DNA of 64,000 bases, from contig NZ_JAEPES010000004.1 of NCBI RefSeq assembly GCF_016634425.1, positions 1-64,000 on the forward strand, given 5' to 3'. This DNA is from Lacisediminihabitans changchengi (lineage in GTDB: Bacteria; Actinomycetota; Actinomycetes; Actinomycetales; Microbacteriaceae). Numbering within the stretch: position 1 is the stretch's first letter; every line of letters begins with the position of its first letter. The notes under the pieces were generated by a model, which was not told the origin of the DNA, ran no database searches, and saw nothing but the letters and a program-made list of their open reading frames with translations. A program made the position numbers and the translations under genes. Positions 16,298-26,535 of this stretch are shown here, one piece after another.

Positions 16298-16815
16298 CGC
16301 GCAGTAACCGGATCTTGAACCGGGTAATCCTCGCGGTGCTCGGGCTGGTGTTGATCGCCGCGGCAGCCTATGTCGCTGGCGGCTCTGGGCTCGGGCTGCC
16401 GAACATCCCGAAGCCGTCGGTCGGCGTGCTGTGGGCGATAGTCGGGGGCGCCGTCGTCGTGATCGTGCTGTCGCTGATCTGGATTCTCAGCCGCGGCCGC
16501 GGGCGCATCCGTCACCTGATCGAAGCCGAGAGCGCCGACGGCTCGGTCACCATCGACGCGCTCCTCGTCGCCGATCTGGTCGGCGACGCGCTTGCCGACC
16601 AGCCCGACGTCGTCGCCGTCTCGTCGACCGGATTCCGGATGCGCCGGCGCTCGGTGCTCTCGCTGCGGGTCACCGCGCGGCGCGGGGCCGACCTGGCCCG
16701 GGTGATCCGTGCGGTCGACACCGCGGTCGAGCAGCTCGACGGCGTGCTCGAGCAGCAGCTCCCGGTGCTGCTGCACGTGACCGGCGCCGTGCGAGCGACG
16801 CGGCAGGTGCGCTGA
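16294..16815 (+). CDS. AmaP-like membrane anchor of the Asp23 operon
   Basis: This protein of 173 residues starts MTRSNRILNRVILAVLGLVL and has a two-segment membrane hairpin (residues about 9-27 and 44-66). A cytoplasmic domain follows (SVTIDALLVADLVGDALADQ). The layout is that of AmaP, the membrane anchor of Asp23 in Staphylococcus aureus. Start is ATG 16294, overlapping the preceding stop; the longer upstream frame is rejected. It is the last gene of the operon. Confidence 0.7.
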   Translation: MTRSNRILNRVILAVLGLVLIAAAAYVAGGSGLGLPNIPKPSVGVLWAIVGGAVVVIVLSLIWILSRGRGRIRHLIEAESADGSVTIDALLVADLVGDALADQPDVVAVSSTGFRMRRRSVLSLRVTARRGADLARVIRAVDTAVEQLDGVLEQQLPVLLHVTGAVRATRQVR

Positions 16816-16866
16816 GTGCCGGCGCTACTCGACTAACCCCGTGCACGCAGGTCTAGGCTGGGTCGG

Positions 16867-18579
16867 ATGACCGGCGTCTCTGAAACCGCCCCCCTGCCCA
16901 GCACGTCCGCGCCCATCGGCGGCCCGCTGATCGTGCAGAGCGACCGCACCGTACTGCTCGAAGTCGCGCATCCGCAGGCCGAAGACGCGCGTCACGACCT
17001 CGCCGTCTTCGCCGAGCTGGAGCGGGCGCCCGAGCACATCCACACCTATCGCATCACCCGCCTCGGCCTGTGGAACGCCCGCGCCGCCGGACACACCGCC
17101 GAGAACATGCTCGAGACCCTGGAAAAGTACAGCAAGTTCCCGGTGCCGCAATCGGTAACCATCGACATCGCCGAGACCGTCAGCCGCTACGGCCGACTCG
17201 TGATCGAGCGTGACTCCGAGAACAAGCTGATCCTGCGGTCGACGGATGCTGCGGTGCTCAACGAGATCGTGCGGGCCAAGCGAATCGCGCCGCTCCTCTA
17301 CGTTCCCGAAGACCTGCGAGGGCTCGGCAAGCTGCCCGACCGCTACGAGATCCAGGCCTGGGCCCGCGGACAGGTGAAGCAGGAGCTGGTGAAGCTGGGC
17401 TGGCCTGCGGAGGACCTCGCCGGGTACACCCCCGGCACCCCGCATCCGATCTCCCTCGACAATGCCGAGTGGAACCTCCGCCCGTACCAGAACGACGCGG
17501 TGGCGAGCTTCTACGACGGCGGTTCCGGGGTGGTCGTGCTGCCCTGTGGAGCCGGCAAGACGCTGGTCGGCGCCGGCGCGATGGCACAGGTGAAGACGAC
17601 GACGCTCATCTTGGTGACCAACACGGTGTCGGCCCGGCAGTGGCGCGCGGAGCTGCTCAAGCGCACGACGCTGACCGAGGACGAGGTCGGCGAATACTCC
17701 GGCACCGTCAAAGACATCAAGCCGGTGACGATCGCGACCTACCAGATCCTCACGGCCAAGCGGAAGGGCGAGTACGCGCACCTCGCACTCCTCGACGCGC
17801 TGGACTGGGGCCTCGTGATCTACGACGAGGTGCACCTGCTTCCCGCGCCCGTGTTCAAGCTCACCGCCGACCTGCAGGCCCGCCGACGCCTCGGCCTCAC
17901 CGCGACGCTCGTACGCGAAGACGGCCGCGAGGGCGACGTGTTCAGCCTGATCGGGCCGAAGCGCTTCGACGCCCCATGGAAAGAGATAGAGGCCCAAGGC
18001 TTCATCTCCCCCGCATCCTGCTACGAGGTGCGCATCGACCTGCCGCAGCAGGAGCGGCTCGAGTACGCGGCCTCCGCCGACGACGAGCGCTACCGCCTCG
18101 CCGCGACGGCACCAGCCAAGCTCGGTGTGGTCAAAGAACTGGTGAAGAAGCACCAGGGCGAGCGCATCCTGATCATCGGGCAGTACCTCGACCAGATCGA
18201 CATGCTCGCCGAGGCTCTGGATGCGCCGCAGCTCACCGGGGCCACGCCGATCGACGAGCGGGAGCGTCTGTACCAGGCCTTCCGCGAGGGCTCGATCACG
18301 GTGCTCGTGGTGTCGAAGGTGGCGAACTTCTCGATCGACCTGCCCGAGGCGACGGTCGCGATCCAGGTCTCGGGGAGCTTCGGTTCACGCCAGGAGGAGG
18401 CTCAGCGCCTCGGCCGTCTACTGCGCCCGAAGGAGTCAGGACTCCCGGCCAACTTCTACACGCTCGTCGCCCGCGACACCGTCGATCAGGACTTCGCGCA
18501 GAACCGCCAACGCTTCCTCGCCGAGCAGGGCTACAGCTACACGATCCTCGACAGCGACGCGCTCGACACCGCCGCGTAG
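16867..18579 (+). CDS. XPB/ERCC3-type DNA repair helicase
   Basis: The 570-residue superfamily 2 helicase has an N-terminal domain, Walker A (LPCGAGKTLVG), Walker B as a DEVH box (IYDEVHLLPAP), motif III (GLTATLVREDG) and the motif VI region (QEEAQRLGRLLRPKE). It matches bacterial XPB homologues of actinobacteria, which unwind 3'-5' and are thought to act in repair. A TAGGCT hexamer ends seven bases before the ATG, so the gene is probably leaderless. It likely cooperates with the helicase-associated protein at 11316-13202. Confidence 0.95.
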   Translation: MTGVSETAPLPSTSAPIGGPLIVQSDRTVLLEVAHPQAEDARHDLAVFAELERAPEHIHTYRITRLGLWNARAAGHTAENMLETLEKYSKFPVPQSVTIDIAETVSRYGRLVIERDSENKLILRSTDAAVLNEIVRAKRIAPLLYVPEDLRGLGKLPDRYEIQAWARGQVKQELVKLGWPAEDLAGYTPGTPHPISLDNAEWNLRPYQNDAVASFYDGGSGVVVLPCGAGKTLVGAGAMAQVKTTTLILVTNTVSARQWRAELLKRTTLTEDEVGEYSGTVKDIKPVTIATYQILTAKRKGEYAHLALLDALDWGLVIYDEVHLLPAPVFKLTADLQARRRLGLTATLVREDGREGDVFSLIGPKRFDAPWKEIEAQGFISPASCYEVRIDLPQQERLEYAASADDERYRLAATAPAKLGVVKELVKKHQGERILIIGQYLDQIDMLAEALDAPQLTGATPIDERERLYQAFREGSITVLVVSKVANFSIDLPEATVAIQVSGSFGSRQEEAQRLGRLLRPKESGLPANFYTLVARDTVDQDFAQNRQRFLAEQGYSYTILDSDALDTAA

Positions 18580-19317
18580 CTACCGCGCGCGGGTGTAGCG
18601 CAGCAAAAGCGTGCCATCGGAGTGCAGCACCCCGGCCAGCTCCATCGCCCGCGAGTCGCCCGTCGCCGAGTGCGCGATCCTTCCCGAGTCACCCGCCTCG
18701 AGCAGCGGGCTGAGCGTGAGGCACAGCTCGTCCACGACATCGGCGTCGAGCAGCGCCCCGAACAGCGACGGCCCACCCTCGCAGTGGATGCGCCCGAGCC
18801 CGCGAAAAGCCAGCTGCTGCACCATGGCCGCCGGGTCGAGCTCGCTTTCCCCGCAGATCAACACGTCGGCGACCTCCGCGAGCGCGGCGCGCGGGCCCAT
18901 TGGCGACGAACCGGTGGTCACGACGATCGGCCGCACCGGGGCATCCGTGAAGATCGCGGATGTCGGGTCGAGGTCGAGCCGCCCGCTCACGATCGCGAAC
19001 ACCGGCTGCGCCTGCAGCCCGTGCGCCACCCGCCACGCGGCCGACTCGTCGTCGACCACCATCGGGCCGTAGCCCTCCGCCTTCACCGTGCCCGACGCGA
19101 CGAGCACCATGTCGCAGAGTCGGCGCAGGATGTCGAAGACCCGATGGTCCGCGTCGCCCCCGAGCCCGGCGGACAACCCGTCGGCCGTCGCTGCCCCATC
19201 GATCGACGAGACGAAGTTGACCCGCAACCACGGACTCCCCGCGGCATAGTGCGCTGCGATCGCCTCGTCGTCGAGGTCGGCAACCGGCGACGGCAGCACT
19301 GCGTCGATCCGAACCAT
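18580..19317 (-). CDS. Pyrimidine reductase-like protein (RibD C-terminal/DHFR fold)
   Basis: This 245-residue protein has the RibD C-terminal fold signature of NADPH-dependent reductases (NFVSSIDGAATADGLSAGLG, then RVFDILRRLCDMVLVASGT, GRIHCEGGPSLFGALLDADV). Related proteins reduce pyrimidine intermediates of riboflavin synthesis or act on folates. Its start is three bases past the stop of the FolP-like gene upstream, so the two are co-transcribed. That pairing suggests a role in folate or pterin metabolism. Confidence 0.85.
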   Translation of the reverse strand: MVRIDAVLPSPVADLDDEAIAAHYAAGSPWLRVNFVSSIDGAATADGLSAGLGGDADHRVFDILRRLCDMVLVASGTVKAEGYGPMVVDDESAAWRVAHGLQAQPVFAIVSGRLDLDPTSAIFTDAPVRPIVVTTGSSPMGPRAALAEVADVLICGESELDPAAMVQQLAFRGLGRIHCEGGPSLFGALLDADVVDELCLTLSPLLEAGDSGRIAHSATGDSRAMELAGVLHSDGTLLLRYTRAR

Positions 19318-19319
19318 GG

Positions 19320-20183
19320 CTACTCCCTGTTGTGGATGGCGTACGCGGGTTCGCGCAGCCCGAGCACGGCCTCGGTCATCCGCGCCGCGGCGACGGCGGC
19401 ACGCACGTCGTGCATGCGGATGATGCGCGCACCCTTCATGATGCAGATCACCGCCGCGGCGATCGACCCCTCGAGCCGCTCCCCCCGCGCACGGTCCAGG
19501 GTCTCGCCGATGAAGTCCTTGTTCGACACCGCCACGAGGGTGGGTAGGCCGATCGCGACGACCTCCTCGAGCCGGGCCGTGAGCTCGAGCGAGTGATAGG
19601 TGTTCTTGTTGAGGTCGTGTCCGGGGTCGACGATGAGACGCTCCAGCGGGATGCCCGCGGCGGTCGCGCGCGCCACGCGATTCTCGAGAAAGGCGATGAC
19701 GTCGGCCGTGACATCCGTGTACTCGGGGCGGGGCGGTTCGCTGCGGGGTGGCGCGAGACTGTGCGTGAGAACGAGGGTGGCTGCACTGGCCGCGACCACC
19801 GGGGCCATGTCGACATCCCAGAGTCCGCTGGTGTCGTTGATCACGCCGGCCCCGGCCAGGATGCTCTGCCGCGCGACCTCCGCGCTGAAGGTGTCGACCG
19901 AGACCACGACATCGGATGCGGCGCGGATCGCCTCAACGACCGGGATCACCCGATCGAGCTCCTGCTGCACGCTTACCGCCGGGCCGCGGCCGAACGGGAC
20001 GCCGCCGACATCCACCCAATCCGCTCCCGCGTCGACGGCGGCGAGCGACCTTTCTACCGCGGCATCCAGCGCAAAAGTCGAGCCGCGGTCGAAGAACGAG
20101 TCGGGCGTGCGGTTGACGATGGCCATGACGGCCACCTGGCGGTCGAAGTCGAAGCTCCGTGCGCCGATCGCGCGTGACGTCAT
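19320..20183 (-). CDS. Dihydropteroate synthase-like protein (FolP2 type)
   Basis: The 287-residue TIM-barrel protein has the pterin-binding pattern MAIVNRTPDSFFDRG, where canonical FolP has NVTPDSF.D. VSVDTFSAEVAR, INDTSG and VDPGHDLNKNT follow. It is closer to mycobacterial FolP2, which does not show normal dihydropteroate synthase activity, than to FolP1. It is coupled to the RibD-like reductase gene. The enzymatic role is therefore uncertain, though a pterin ligand is likely. Confidence 0.85.
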   Translation of the reverse strand: MTSRAIGARSFDFDRQVAVMAIVNRTPDSFFDRGSTFALDAAVERSLAAVDAGADWVDVGGVPFGRGPAVSVQQELDRVIPVVEAIRAASDVVVSVDTFSAEVARQSILAGAGVINDTSGLWDVDMAPVVAASAATLVLTHSLAPPRSEPPRPEYTDVTADVIAFLENRVARATAAGIPLERLIVDPGHDLNKNTYHSLELTARLEEVVAIGLPTLVAVSNKDFIGETLDRARGERLEGSIAAAVICIMKGARIIRMHDVRAAVAAARMTEAVLGLREPAYAIHNRE

Positions 20184-20312
20184 CCGTCATCCTCTCGGGG
20201 TCAAGATCATTGTGCACCGTCGGGCCGGAAGGCGGACGAGGCAGATGATTCGCGCAGCCGCCCCCGACAACGCTCACAGCCTGCGCACAGTCGACGCGCA
20301 GATACTAATGCC

Positions 20313-21005
20313 ATGAGTGACGGTCCCAAGATTCTCATCGTCGATGACGAGCCCAACATCCGCGATCTTCTCACCACGAGCCTGCGCTTCGCCGGCTTCG
20401 CGGTGCGGGCGGTCGGCAACGGCGCACAGGCCATCTCGGCAGTGCTCGAGGAAGAACCCGACCTCATCATCCTCGATGTGATGCTGCCCGACATGAACGG
20501 TTTCGGCGTGACCAAGCGCCTCCGTTCCAGCGGCTACACCTCCCCCATCCTCTTCCTCACGGCGAAGGACGACACCGAAGACAAGATCACCGGCCTCACC
20601 GTCGGTGGCGACGACTACGTGACCAAGCCGTTCAGCCTCGACGAGATCGTGGCCCGCATCAAGGCGATCCTGCGTCGCACGATGCAAGACGAAGAGGACG
20701 CGATCATCCGCGCCGGCGAACTGACCATGGACCAGGACACCCACGAGGTGACCATCGGCGACGAGCAGATCGAGCTCTCCCCCACCGAGTTCAAGCTGCT
20801 GCGCTACCTCATGCTCAACCCCAACCGGGTGCTCTCGAAGGCGCAGATCCTCGACCACGTCTGGGAGTACGACTTCAACGGGGACGCCGGCATCGTGGAG
20901 AGCTACATCTCCTACCTGAGACGCAAGCTCGACCAGTTCTCGCAGGAGCCGGTCATCCAGACCAAGCGCGGTTTCGGCTACATGCTCAAGGCCGCCCGAG
21001 TCTGA
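20313..21005 (+). CDS. OmpR-family response regulator, PhoP-like
   Basis: This 230-residue protein has a receiver domain with the phospho-acceptor Asp in LIILDVMLPDMNGFG, the switch Thr/Lys in FLTAKDD and VTKPFSL, and a C-terminal winged helix (LSPTEFKLLRYLMLNPNRVL, YISYLRRKLD). It most resembles mycobacterial PhoP. A histidine kinase gene follows 112 bases downstream, and the two form a two-component system. Regulated genes are not apparent from the window. Confidence 0.9.
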   Translation: MSDGPKILIVDDEPNIRDLLTTSLRFAGFAVRAVGNGAQAISAVLEEEPDLIILDVMLPDMNGFGVTKRLRSSGYTSPILFLTAKDDTEDKITGLTVGGDDYVTKPFSLDEIVARIKAILRRTMQDEEDAIIRAGELTMDQDTHEVTIGDEQIELSPTEFKLLRYLMLNPNRVLSKAQILDHVWEYDFNGDAGIVESYISYLRRKLDQFSQEPVIQTKRGFGYMLKAARV

Positions 21006-21038
21006 CCACCCGAGTCTGAGCATTCGAGTCTGAGCATT
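20997..21038. repeat. 14-bp tandem repeat, three copies, over the response-regulator stop
   Basis: The unit CGAGTCTGAGCATT, or the variant CGAGTCTGACCACC, is repeated three times from 20997 to 21038. The first copy covers the last codons and stop of the response regulator. The frame reads TCTGA in each copy, so small changes in copy number would not extend the protein. Confidence 0.8.
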
Positions 21039-21116
21039 CGGTCGAGCGGTGGGTCAGCGGATGTCCGGCTCGGTCCCGGCAATCCACCAGACTCCGAACG
21101 CTAGCCTGACCTTCTG

Positions 21117-22784
21117 ATGGAAGACCACGTCACCAGCTGGTGGAGCACGATCTCGCTCCGCACGAAGATCACCGGCGTCACGGTGCTTCTGGTGACCCTC
21201 GGACTGATCGTGGCCGGCTTCGGCACCATGACCGTGCTCAAGGTCTACCTCAATGAGCAACTCGATTCGAGCCTTCAGCAGGCCGCGCAGGGCGTGACGT
21301 CCTTCACGCCGACCAGTGCCTCGACCTGCAATCAAAACGCGGCGCCGAGCCCGTATTTCTTCGCCGTGCTCAACATCGACGGCGACCTGCTCTGCCACAA
21401 CATGGCCGGCCAGGATCAGCCCGACCTCGACGGCGCGGGTCTCTCACTGCCCCACGTTCTCTCCATGGAGGGCGAGGCGTTCACCGTGTGGAACTCGAGC
21501 CACACCAGCGAGTGGCGGGTCATCGCGCTGTCGAACAACATCAAGGGCTCGTCGCAGATCGTCAACTACGTGGTCGGCGTCAGCCTCGACTCCACGCAGG
21601 GCGTGATCAACCAGTTCATCGGTATCTTCCTCGGCTTTGGGCTCTCCATCGTCGTTCTGGGGGCCGCCCTCACCCGGCTACTGGTGACATCCACTTTCAC
21701 ACCGCTGCGCGAGGTGGAGGCCACCGCCGCCGCCATCGCCGACGGCGACTTCAGCCAGCGTCTTCCCGGCGCGACACCGAACACCGAGGTCGGGCGCCTC
21801 AACCGCTCGCTCAACACCATGCTCGGGCGCATCGACCGCGCTTTCGCCGATCGCGCCCGCACCATCGGGCAGATGCGGCGCTTCGTCGGCGACGCCAGTC
21901 ACGAGTTGCGCACGCCCCTCGTCTCGGTGCGGGGATACGCGGAGCTGTATCGGATGGGGGCGCTCCAGACCCCCGAGGCCGTCGCGCAGGCGATGGAGCG
22001 GATCGAGAAGGAAGCCATCCGCATGGGTGAGCTCGTGCAAGACCTGCTCGAACTCGCCCGCATCGACGAGGCGAAGCCGCTGCAACTCGCGCCGGTCGAC
22101 CTGCTGCCGATCGCCCGCGATGCTGCCCTCGACGCCATGGCCTCGGCGCCCAGCCGAGTGGTGACCGTCGTGGTCAGCCAGGCCGAGCTGGTGCCGCAGC
22201 CCGGCTCCGATCCCACCGATGAGCCCACCGCACCGGATGTCGCCTCGCGGTCCGCGACGACCCTCACCGGCCCGATCGCCTTCGCCGGTCGCCTGGTGCG
22301 CCGAGGACGCAAGACCCCCACTTCCGCAAAGGGAATCGCGCTCCCGCCCGAGGAGACCGTGCCCGCCGCTCCGCGCGAAGAACTCCACGCGGTGGTGTTG
22401 GCGGAAGAGAACAAGATCCGCCAGGTGGTCACCAACCTCATGGGCAATGCCATGCGCTTCACCCCCGACGATAGTCCGATCGAGATCGCGGTGAGCGTCG
22501 ATGGCCAGCGCCGCGTCGCCATCCTCGACGTCATCGATCACGGAGACGGCATCCCGCCGCAGATCCGCGAGAAGATCTTCGAGCGCTTCTGGCGTGCCGA
22601 CACGTCACGCACCCGCGAAACCGGGGGCAGTGGCCTCGGCCTCGCCATCGTGTCAGGCATCATCGCCAACCATCGCGGAACGGTCGAGGCGCTGGAGACG
22701 CACGGTGGCGGCGCGACCTTCCGGGTCGAGCTTCCCCTCCTCCCCGAGGACTACGTGCCGCCGGTCGTCCCCAGCTCGAACTGA
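21117..22784 (+). CDS. Sensor histidine kinase, PhoR-like, with extra loop near the ATPase domain
   Basis: The 555-residue kinase has two membrane segments (about 20-41 and 165-190) around an extracytoplasmic sensor region, then a HAMP domain. A DHp domain has the phospho-His in DASHELRTPLVS. The HATPase has the N-box LMGNAMRF, the G1 box VIDHGDGIP and the G2 box GGSGLGLAIV. Compared with relatives, about 65 residues rich in Pro/Thr (PGSDPTDEPTAPD to PPEETVPAAPREE) are inserted before the N-box. It partners the PhoP-like regulator. Confidence 0.9.
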   Translation: MEDHVTSWWSTISLRTKITGVTVLLVTLGLIVAGFGTMTVLKVYLNEQLDSSLQQAAQGVTSFTPTSASTCNQNAAPSPYFFAVLNIDGDLLCHNMAGQDQPDLDGAGLSLPHVLSMEGEAFTVWNSSHTSEWRVIALSNNIKGSSQIVNYVVGVSLDSTQGVINQFIGIFLGFGLSIVVLGAALTRLLVTSTFTPLREVEATAAAIADGDFSQRLPGATPNTEVGRLNRSLNTMLGRIDRAFADRARTIGQMRRFVGDASHELRTPLVSVRGYAELYRMGALQTPEAVAQAMERIEKEAIRMGELVQDLLELARIDEAKPLQLAPVDLLPIARDAALDAMASAPSRVVTVVVSQAELVPQPGSDPTDEPTAPDVASRSATTLTGPIAFAGRLVRRGRKTPTSAKGIALPPEETVPAAPREELHAVVLAEENKIRQVVTNLMGNAMRFTPDDSPIEIAVSVDGQRRVAILDVIDHGDGIPPQIREKIFERFWRADTSRTRETGGSGLGLAIVSGIIANHRGTVEALETHGGGATFRVELPLLPEDYVPPVVPSSN

Positions 22785-22864
22785 GTCTCGCCGCCGTCAT
22801 CCTCGTCGCACCTAGCGTTGCCCGCGACCCGGACGACGGCTCCGGGCGGGACTCGGAGGACATC

Positions 22865-23155
22865 ATGACCAGGTATCAGGTCGACAGCGAAGCGGTCATC
22901 GCCGCGACGTCGAGCGCGCGGGCATCCGTCGGGCGTATCCAGGCCGAGGTGGGCACGCTGCACGGCCAGCTCACCGCGCTGGAGGGCTCGTGGTCGGGCC
23001 AGGCGGCCTCGGCCTTCCAGGCGATCGTCGCCGACTGGCGGGCGACCCAGCAGCGGGTAGAGGAGAGCCTCGCGGGCATCAGCCACGCACTCGGTCAGGC
23101 GGGCCAGCAATATGCCGAAATCGAGGCGGCCAACGCGCGACTCTTCGCGCGCTGA
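22865..23155 (+). CDS. WXG100 (ESAT-6-like) protein
   Basis: The 96-residue protein is a helical hairpin with the WSG turn (LEGSWSGQAASAF), as in WXG100 proteins exported by type VII secretion. Residue composition (Ala/Gln/Glu) fits a coiled two-helix protein. GGACTCGGAGGA precedes the ATG. No Ess/Esx secretion genes (EccC, EccB, EccD) are in this window, so the partner and export system must lie elsewhere. Confidence 0.85.
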   Translation: MTRYQVDSEAVIAATSSARASVGRIQAEVGTLHGQLTALEGSWSGQAASAFQAIVADWRATQQRVEESLAGISHALGQAGQQYAEIEAANARLFAR

Positions 23156-23169
23156 CCACGCGGGGGTTT

Positions 23170-23207
23170 GTTATCCGCGCGGGGGTTACAACTCGCGCGC
23201 GGATAAC
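23170..23207. repeat. Perfect 12-bp inverted repeat downstream of the WXG100 gene
   Basis: GTTATCCGCGCG (23170-23181) and CGCGCGGATAAC (23196-23207) pair exactly around a 14-base loop. No U-run follows, so it is not a clear intrinsic terminator. It may be a factor-dependent terminator stem between convergent genes. Confidence 0.6.
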
Positions 23208-23238
23208 GAAAAGCAGCGCGGTCGCGGGCTGCCGTTAA

Positions 23239-23280
23239 CGCAGAAGGAGGGCAGCCCCTGATGGGACTGCCCTCCTGCGT
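23239..23280 (-). terminator. Terminator hairpin after groEL
   Basis: A stem formed by CGCAGAAGGAGGGCAG and CTGCCCTCCTGCG lies just downstream of the groEL stop on the minus strand. It is strong but has no long U-run, as is common in high-GC actinobacteria. Confidence 0.7.
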
Positions 23281-23294
23281 AGTGCTGGTCGGAC

Positions 23295-24993
<1,699 letters not shown>

Positions 24994-24999
24994 ACGATT

Positions 25000-25026
25000 C
25001 TGGCACTCTCGAGTAGAGAGTGCAAG
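25000..25026. promoter_or_regulatory. CIRCE operator (HrcA box) 2
   Basis: CTGGCACTC (25000-25008), nine spacer bases and GAGTGCAAG (25018-25026) form a second, slightly degenerate CIRCE element only six bases upstream of the first. Tandem CIRCE sites would strengthen HrcA repression of groEL. Confidence 0.85.
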
Positions 25027-25064
25027 TGAGCAGCTGGGCCTGTCTGCGCGGCGGATTGGCGGGG

Positions 25065-26039
25065 TCAGCGGCGGATCAGCGCCTCCAACACCGACGCGGC
25101 ATCGGAAGCGTGCGGGATTGTGATCGCCGTGGGCGCGCCGTTGGTCCTGCCGACCACCAGGCCCTCGGCTCGCCCAGTCACGTATGCCCGACCCGAACCC
25201 GAGAATCTCAGGCCCCAGCCACCCCAGCGAAGGGGGTCGATCGTCTCCACCGCCACTCCCGAGACATCTGCCAGCGGAATACGGAACAGCGGGACACGGA
25301 ACAGAGACGACACCAGCCGAAGACCGCGGCCATCGATCGAGAGCGTCACATCGGCGAGCGAAATGACCGCAAGCCCGGCGATGATGGTCACCGCACCGGC
25401 GATCCAGACCTCCCCCGCCTCATTGGCAACACTCAGCACGAGAGCAAGCACGACGCCGCCGATCATCAGCACGACCCCGACCCAGAGGAATAGAACGCTC
25501 CCCGATCTCCCGATCCAGGCCACTCGGTCTCCCGGCCGCAAAGGCATCGGTGCCACCGAACGCTCCGACCGGTCGGGAACGCTACTGCCGTCGATGATCC
25601 AGAACACCACCGCTCCGAGCGGGACGGCGGCGACCAGCGCAAGCAGACCCCAGCCCAGCTCGGCGTGTTTCGGCTGGGATGCGGAAGCCGTGGCGCCGGC
25701 CGAGACCGCCCACGCGAGTGCCAGGATCGCGGCGACGAGCACGGACATCCCGACCCAGATGCGCGCGATGCCCCGGGAGCGAACCCGGAACAGAACAACC
25801 CAGCTGCCGACGGTGAGCGCGACGACGATCGCTGCGACGACGACGAAGCTGCTCCAGGTGCCCGAATAGCCGTCGGGGAAACCGAGAGATGACCAGTGCG
25901 AGGCGAGCGTCGGGCCGAGTGTCGGGCCGAGCGCGAGCGCTGCGGCCAGCAGTATGACGAGTGGAAGCACGGTGACAGCCAGCGCAAGCGCCCGGCGAGC
26001 GCCGAAAATCGATCGCCCGGTGGTTTCGTTGTCGGTCAT
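25065..26039 (-). CDS. Polytopic membrane protein (DUF1648-like N-terminus)
   Basis: The 324-residue protein has about six membrane segments in residues 15-240, and a C-terminal soluble domain (VTLSIDGRGLRLVSSLFRVP, IPLADVSGVAVETIDPLRWG) that resembles a PH-like fold. The stretch ASHWSSLGFPDGY early in the protein resembles DUF1648. It overlaps the YtrA-type regulator by ATGA, as in other regulator/membrane-protein pairs in Gram-positive bacteria that respond to envelope stress. The exact function is unknown. Confidence 0.75.
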   Translation of the reverse strand: MTDNETTGRSIFGARRALALAVTVLPLVILLAAALALGPTLGPTLASHWSSLGFPDGYSGTWSSFVVVAAIVVALTVGSWVVLFRVRSRGIARIWVGMSVLVAAILALAWAVSAGATASASQPKHAELGWGLLALVAAVPLGAVVFWIIDGSSVPDRSERSVAPMPLRPGDRVAWIGRSGSVLFLWVGVVLMIGGVVLALVLSVANEAGEVWIAGAVTIIAGLAVISLADVTLSIDGRGLRLVSSLFRVPLFRIPLADVSGVAVETIDPLRWGGWGLRFSGSGRAYVTGRAEGLVVGRTNGAPTAITIPHASDAASVLEALIRR

Positions 26040-26383
26040 GACATCCCCCTGATGATGGTGGCGAGCTCGGCGGAGTCGATCCCGAGCCTCCGCGCTTTCG
26101 TTACCAATGCGCTTGCCTCCGCATAAATCGACTGCGTCTGCCTCGCGTCACCGAGAACGATGGCGCCACGGCCGCGCCGCAACTCGATGAGGCCAGCGGC
26201 GCGGATAATGTCGTACGCCCGAAGCACGGTGTGCATGTTGATGCCAAGCGACGCGGCGAGCTCACGTGCCGCGGGAAGTCGCTCCCCCGCGGCCACCGCA
26301 CCCTCGACGATCTGGCGTCGAAGCTGGGCCGCCACCTGAGTGGCGAGCGGCACCGCCGATTCGGGGTCGATCGTGATCAGCAT
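26036..26383 (-). CDS. GntR-family regulator, YtrA subfamily
   Basis: This short 115-residue GntR protein has the N-terminal winged helix (VPLATQVAAQLRRQIVEGAV, LPAARELAASLGINMHTVLR, LRRGRGAIVLG) and a very short effector-free C-terminal helix region, as in the YtrA subfamily. Members usually repress their own operon together with a membrane transporter gene. A dyad at the start codon (26384-26402) fits autorepression. Confidence 0.92.
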   Translation of the reverse strand: MLITIDPESAVPLATQVAAQLRRQIVEGAVAAGERLPAARELAASLGINMHTVLRAYDIIRAAGLIELRRGRGAIVLGDARQTQSIYAEASALVTKARRLGIDSAELATIIRGMS

Positions 26384-26402
26384 GTTCTAGTTGTAATAGA
26401 AC
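26384..26402. promoter_or_regulatory. Putative YtrA-type operator
   Basis: GTTCTA (26384-26389), seven bases and TAGAAC (26397-26402) form a dyad one base upstream of the regulator's ATG. Position and symmetry fit an autoregulatory operator of a GntR/YtrA-type repressor. Confidence 0.65.
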
Positions 26403-26481
26403 AATTCACACCCGTCAAGCCTCTTCCGACTCGCATCATTCAGGAGGTCGCGTGACTGGAGTGGGGACGCGGCGGGCCGTT

Positions 26482-26525
26482 AACGCAGCAACGCCGCCCG
26501 GCAGCCCGGACGGCGTTGTTGCGTT
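26482..26525 (-). terminator. Terminator hairpin after cspA
   Basis: AACGCAGCAACGCCG (26482-26496) and CGGCGTTGTTGCGTT (26511-26525) pair with one mismatch around a GC-rich loop. It lies directly downstream of the cold-shock gene on the minus strand. Confidence 0.8.
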
Positions 26526-26535
26526 ACTCGAAGAC

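Noticed and set aside
23170..23207. Intrinsic terminator for the WXG100 gene
   Set aside because: The stem is perfect but no U-run follows on either strand, so it is listed only as an inverted repeat.
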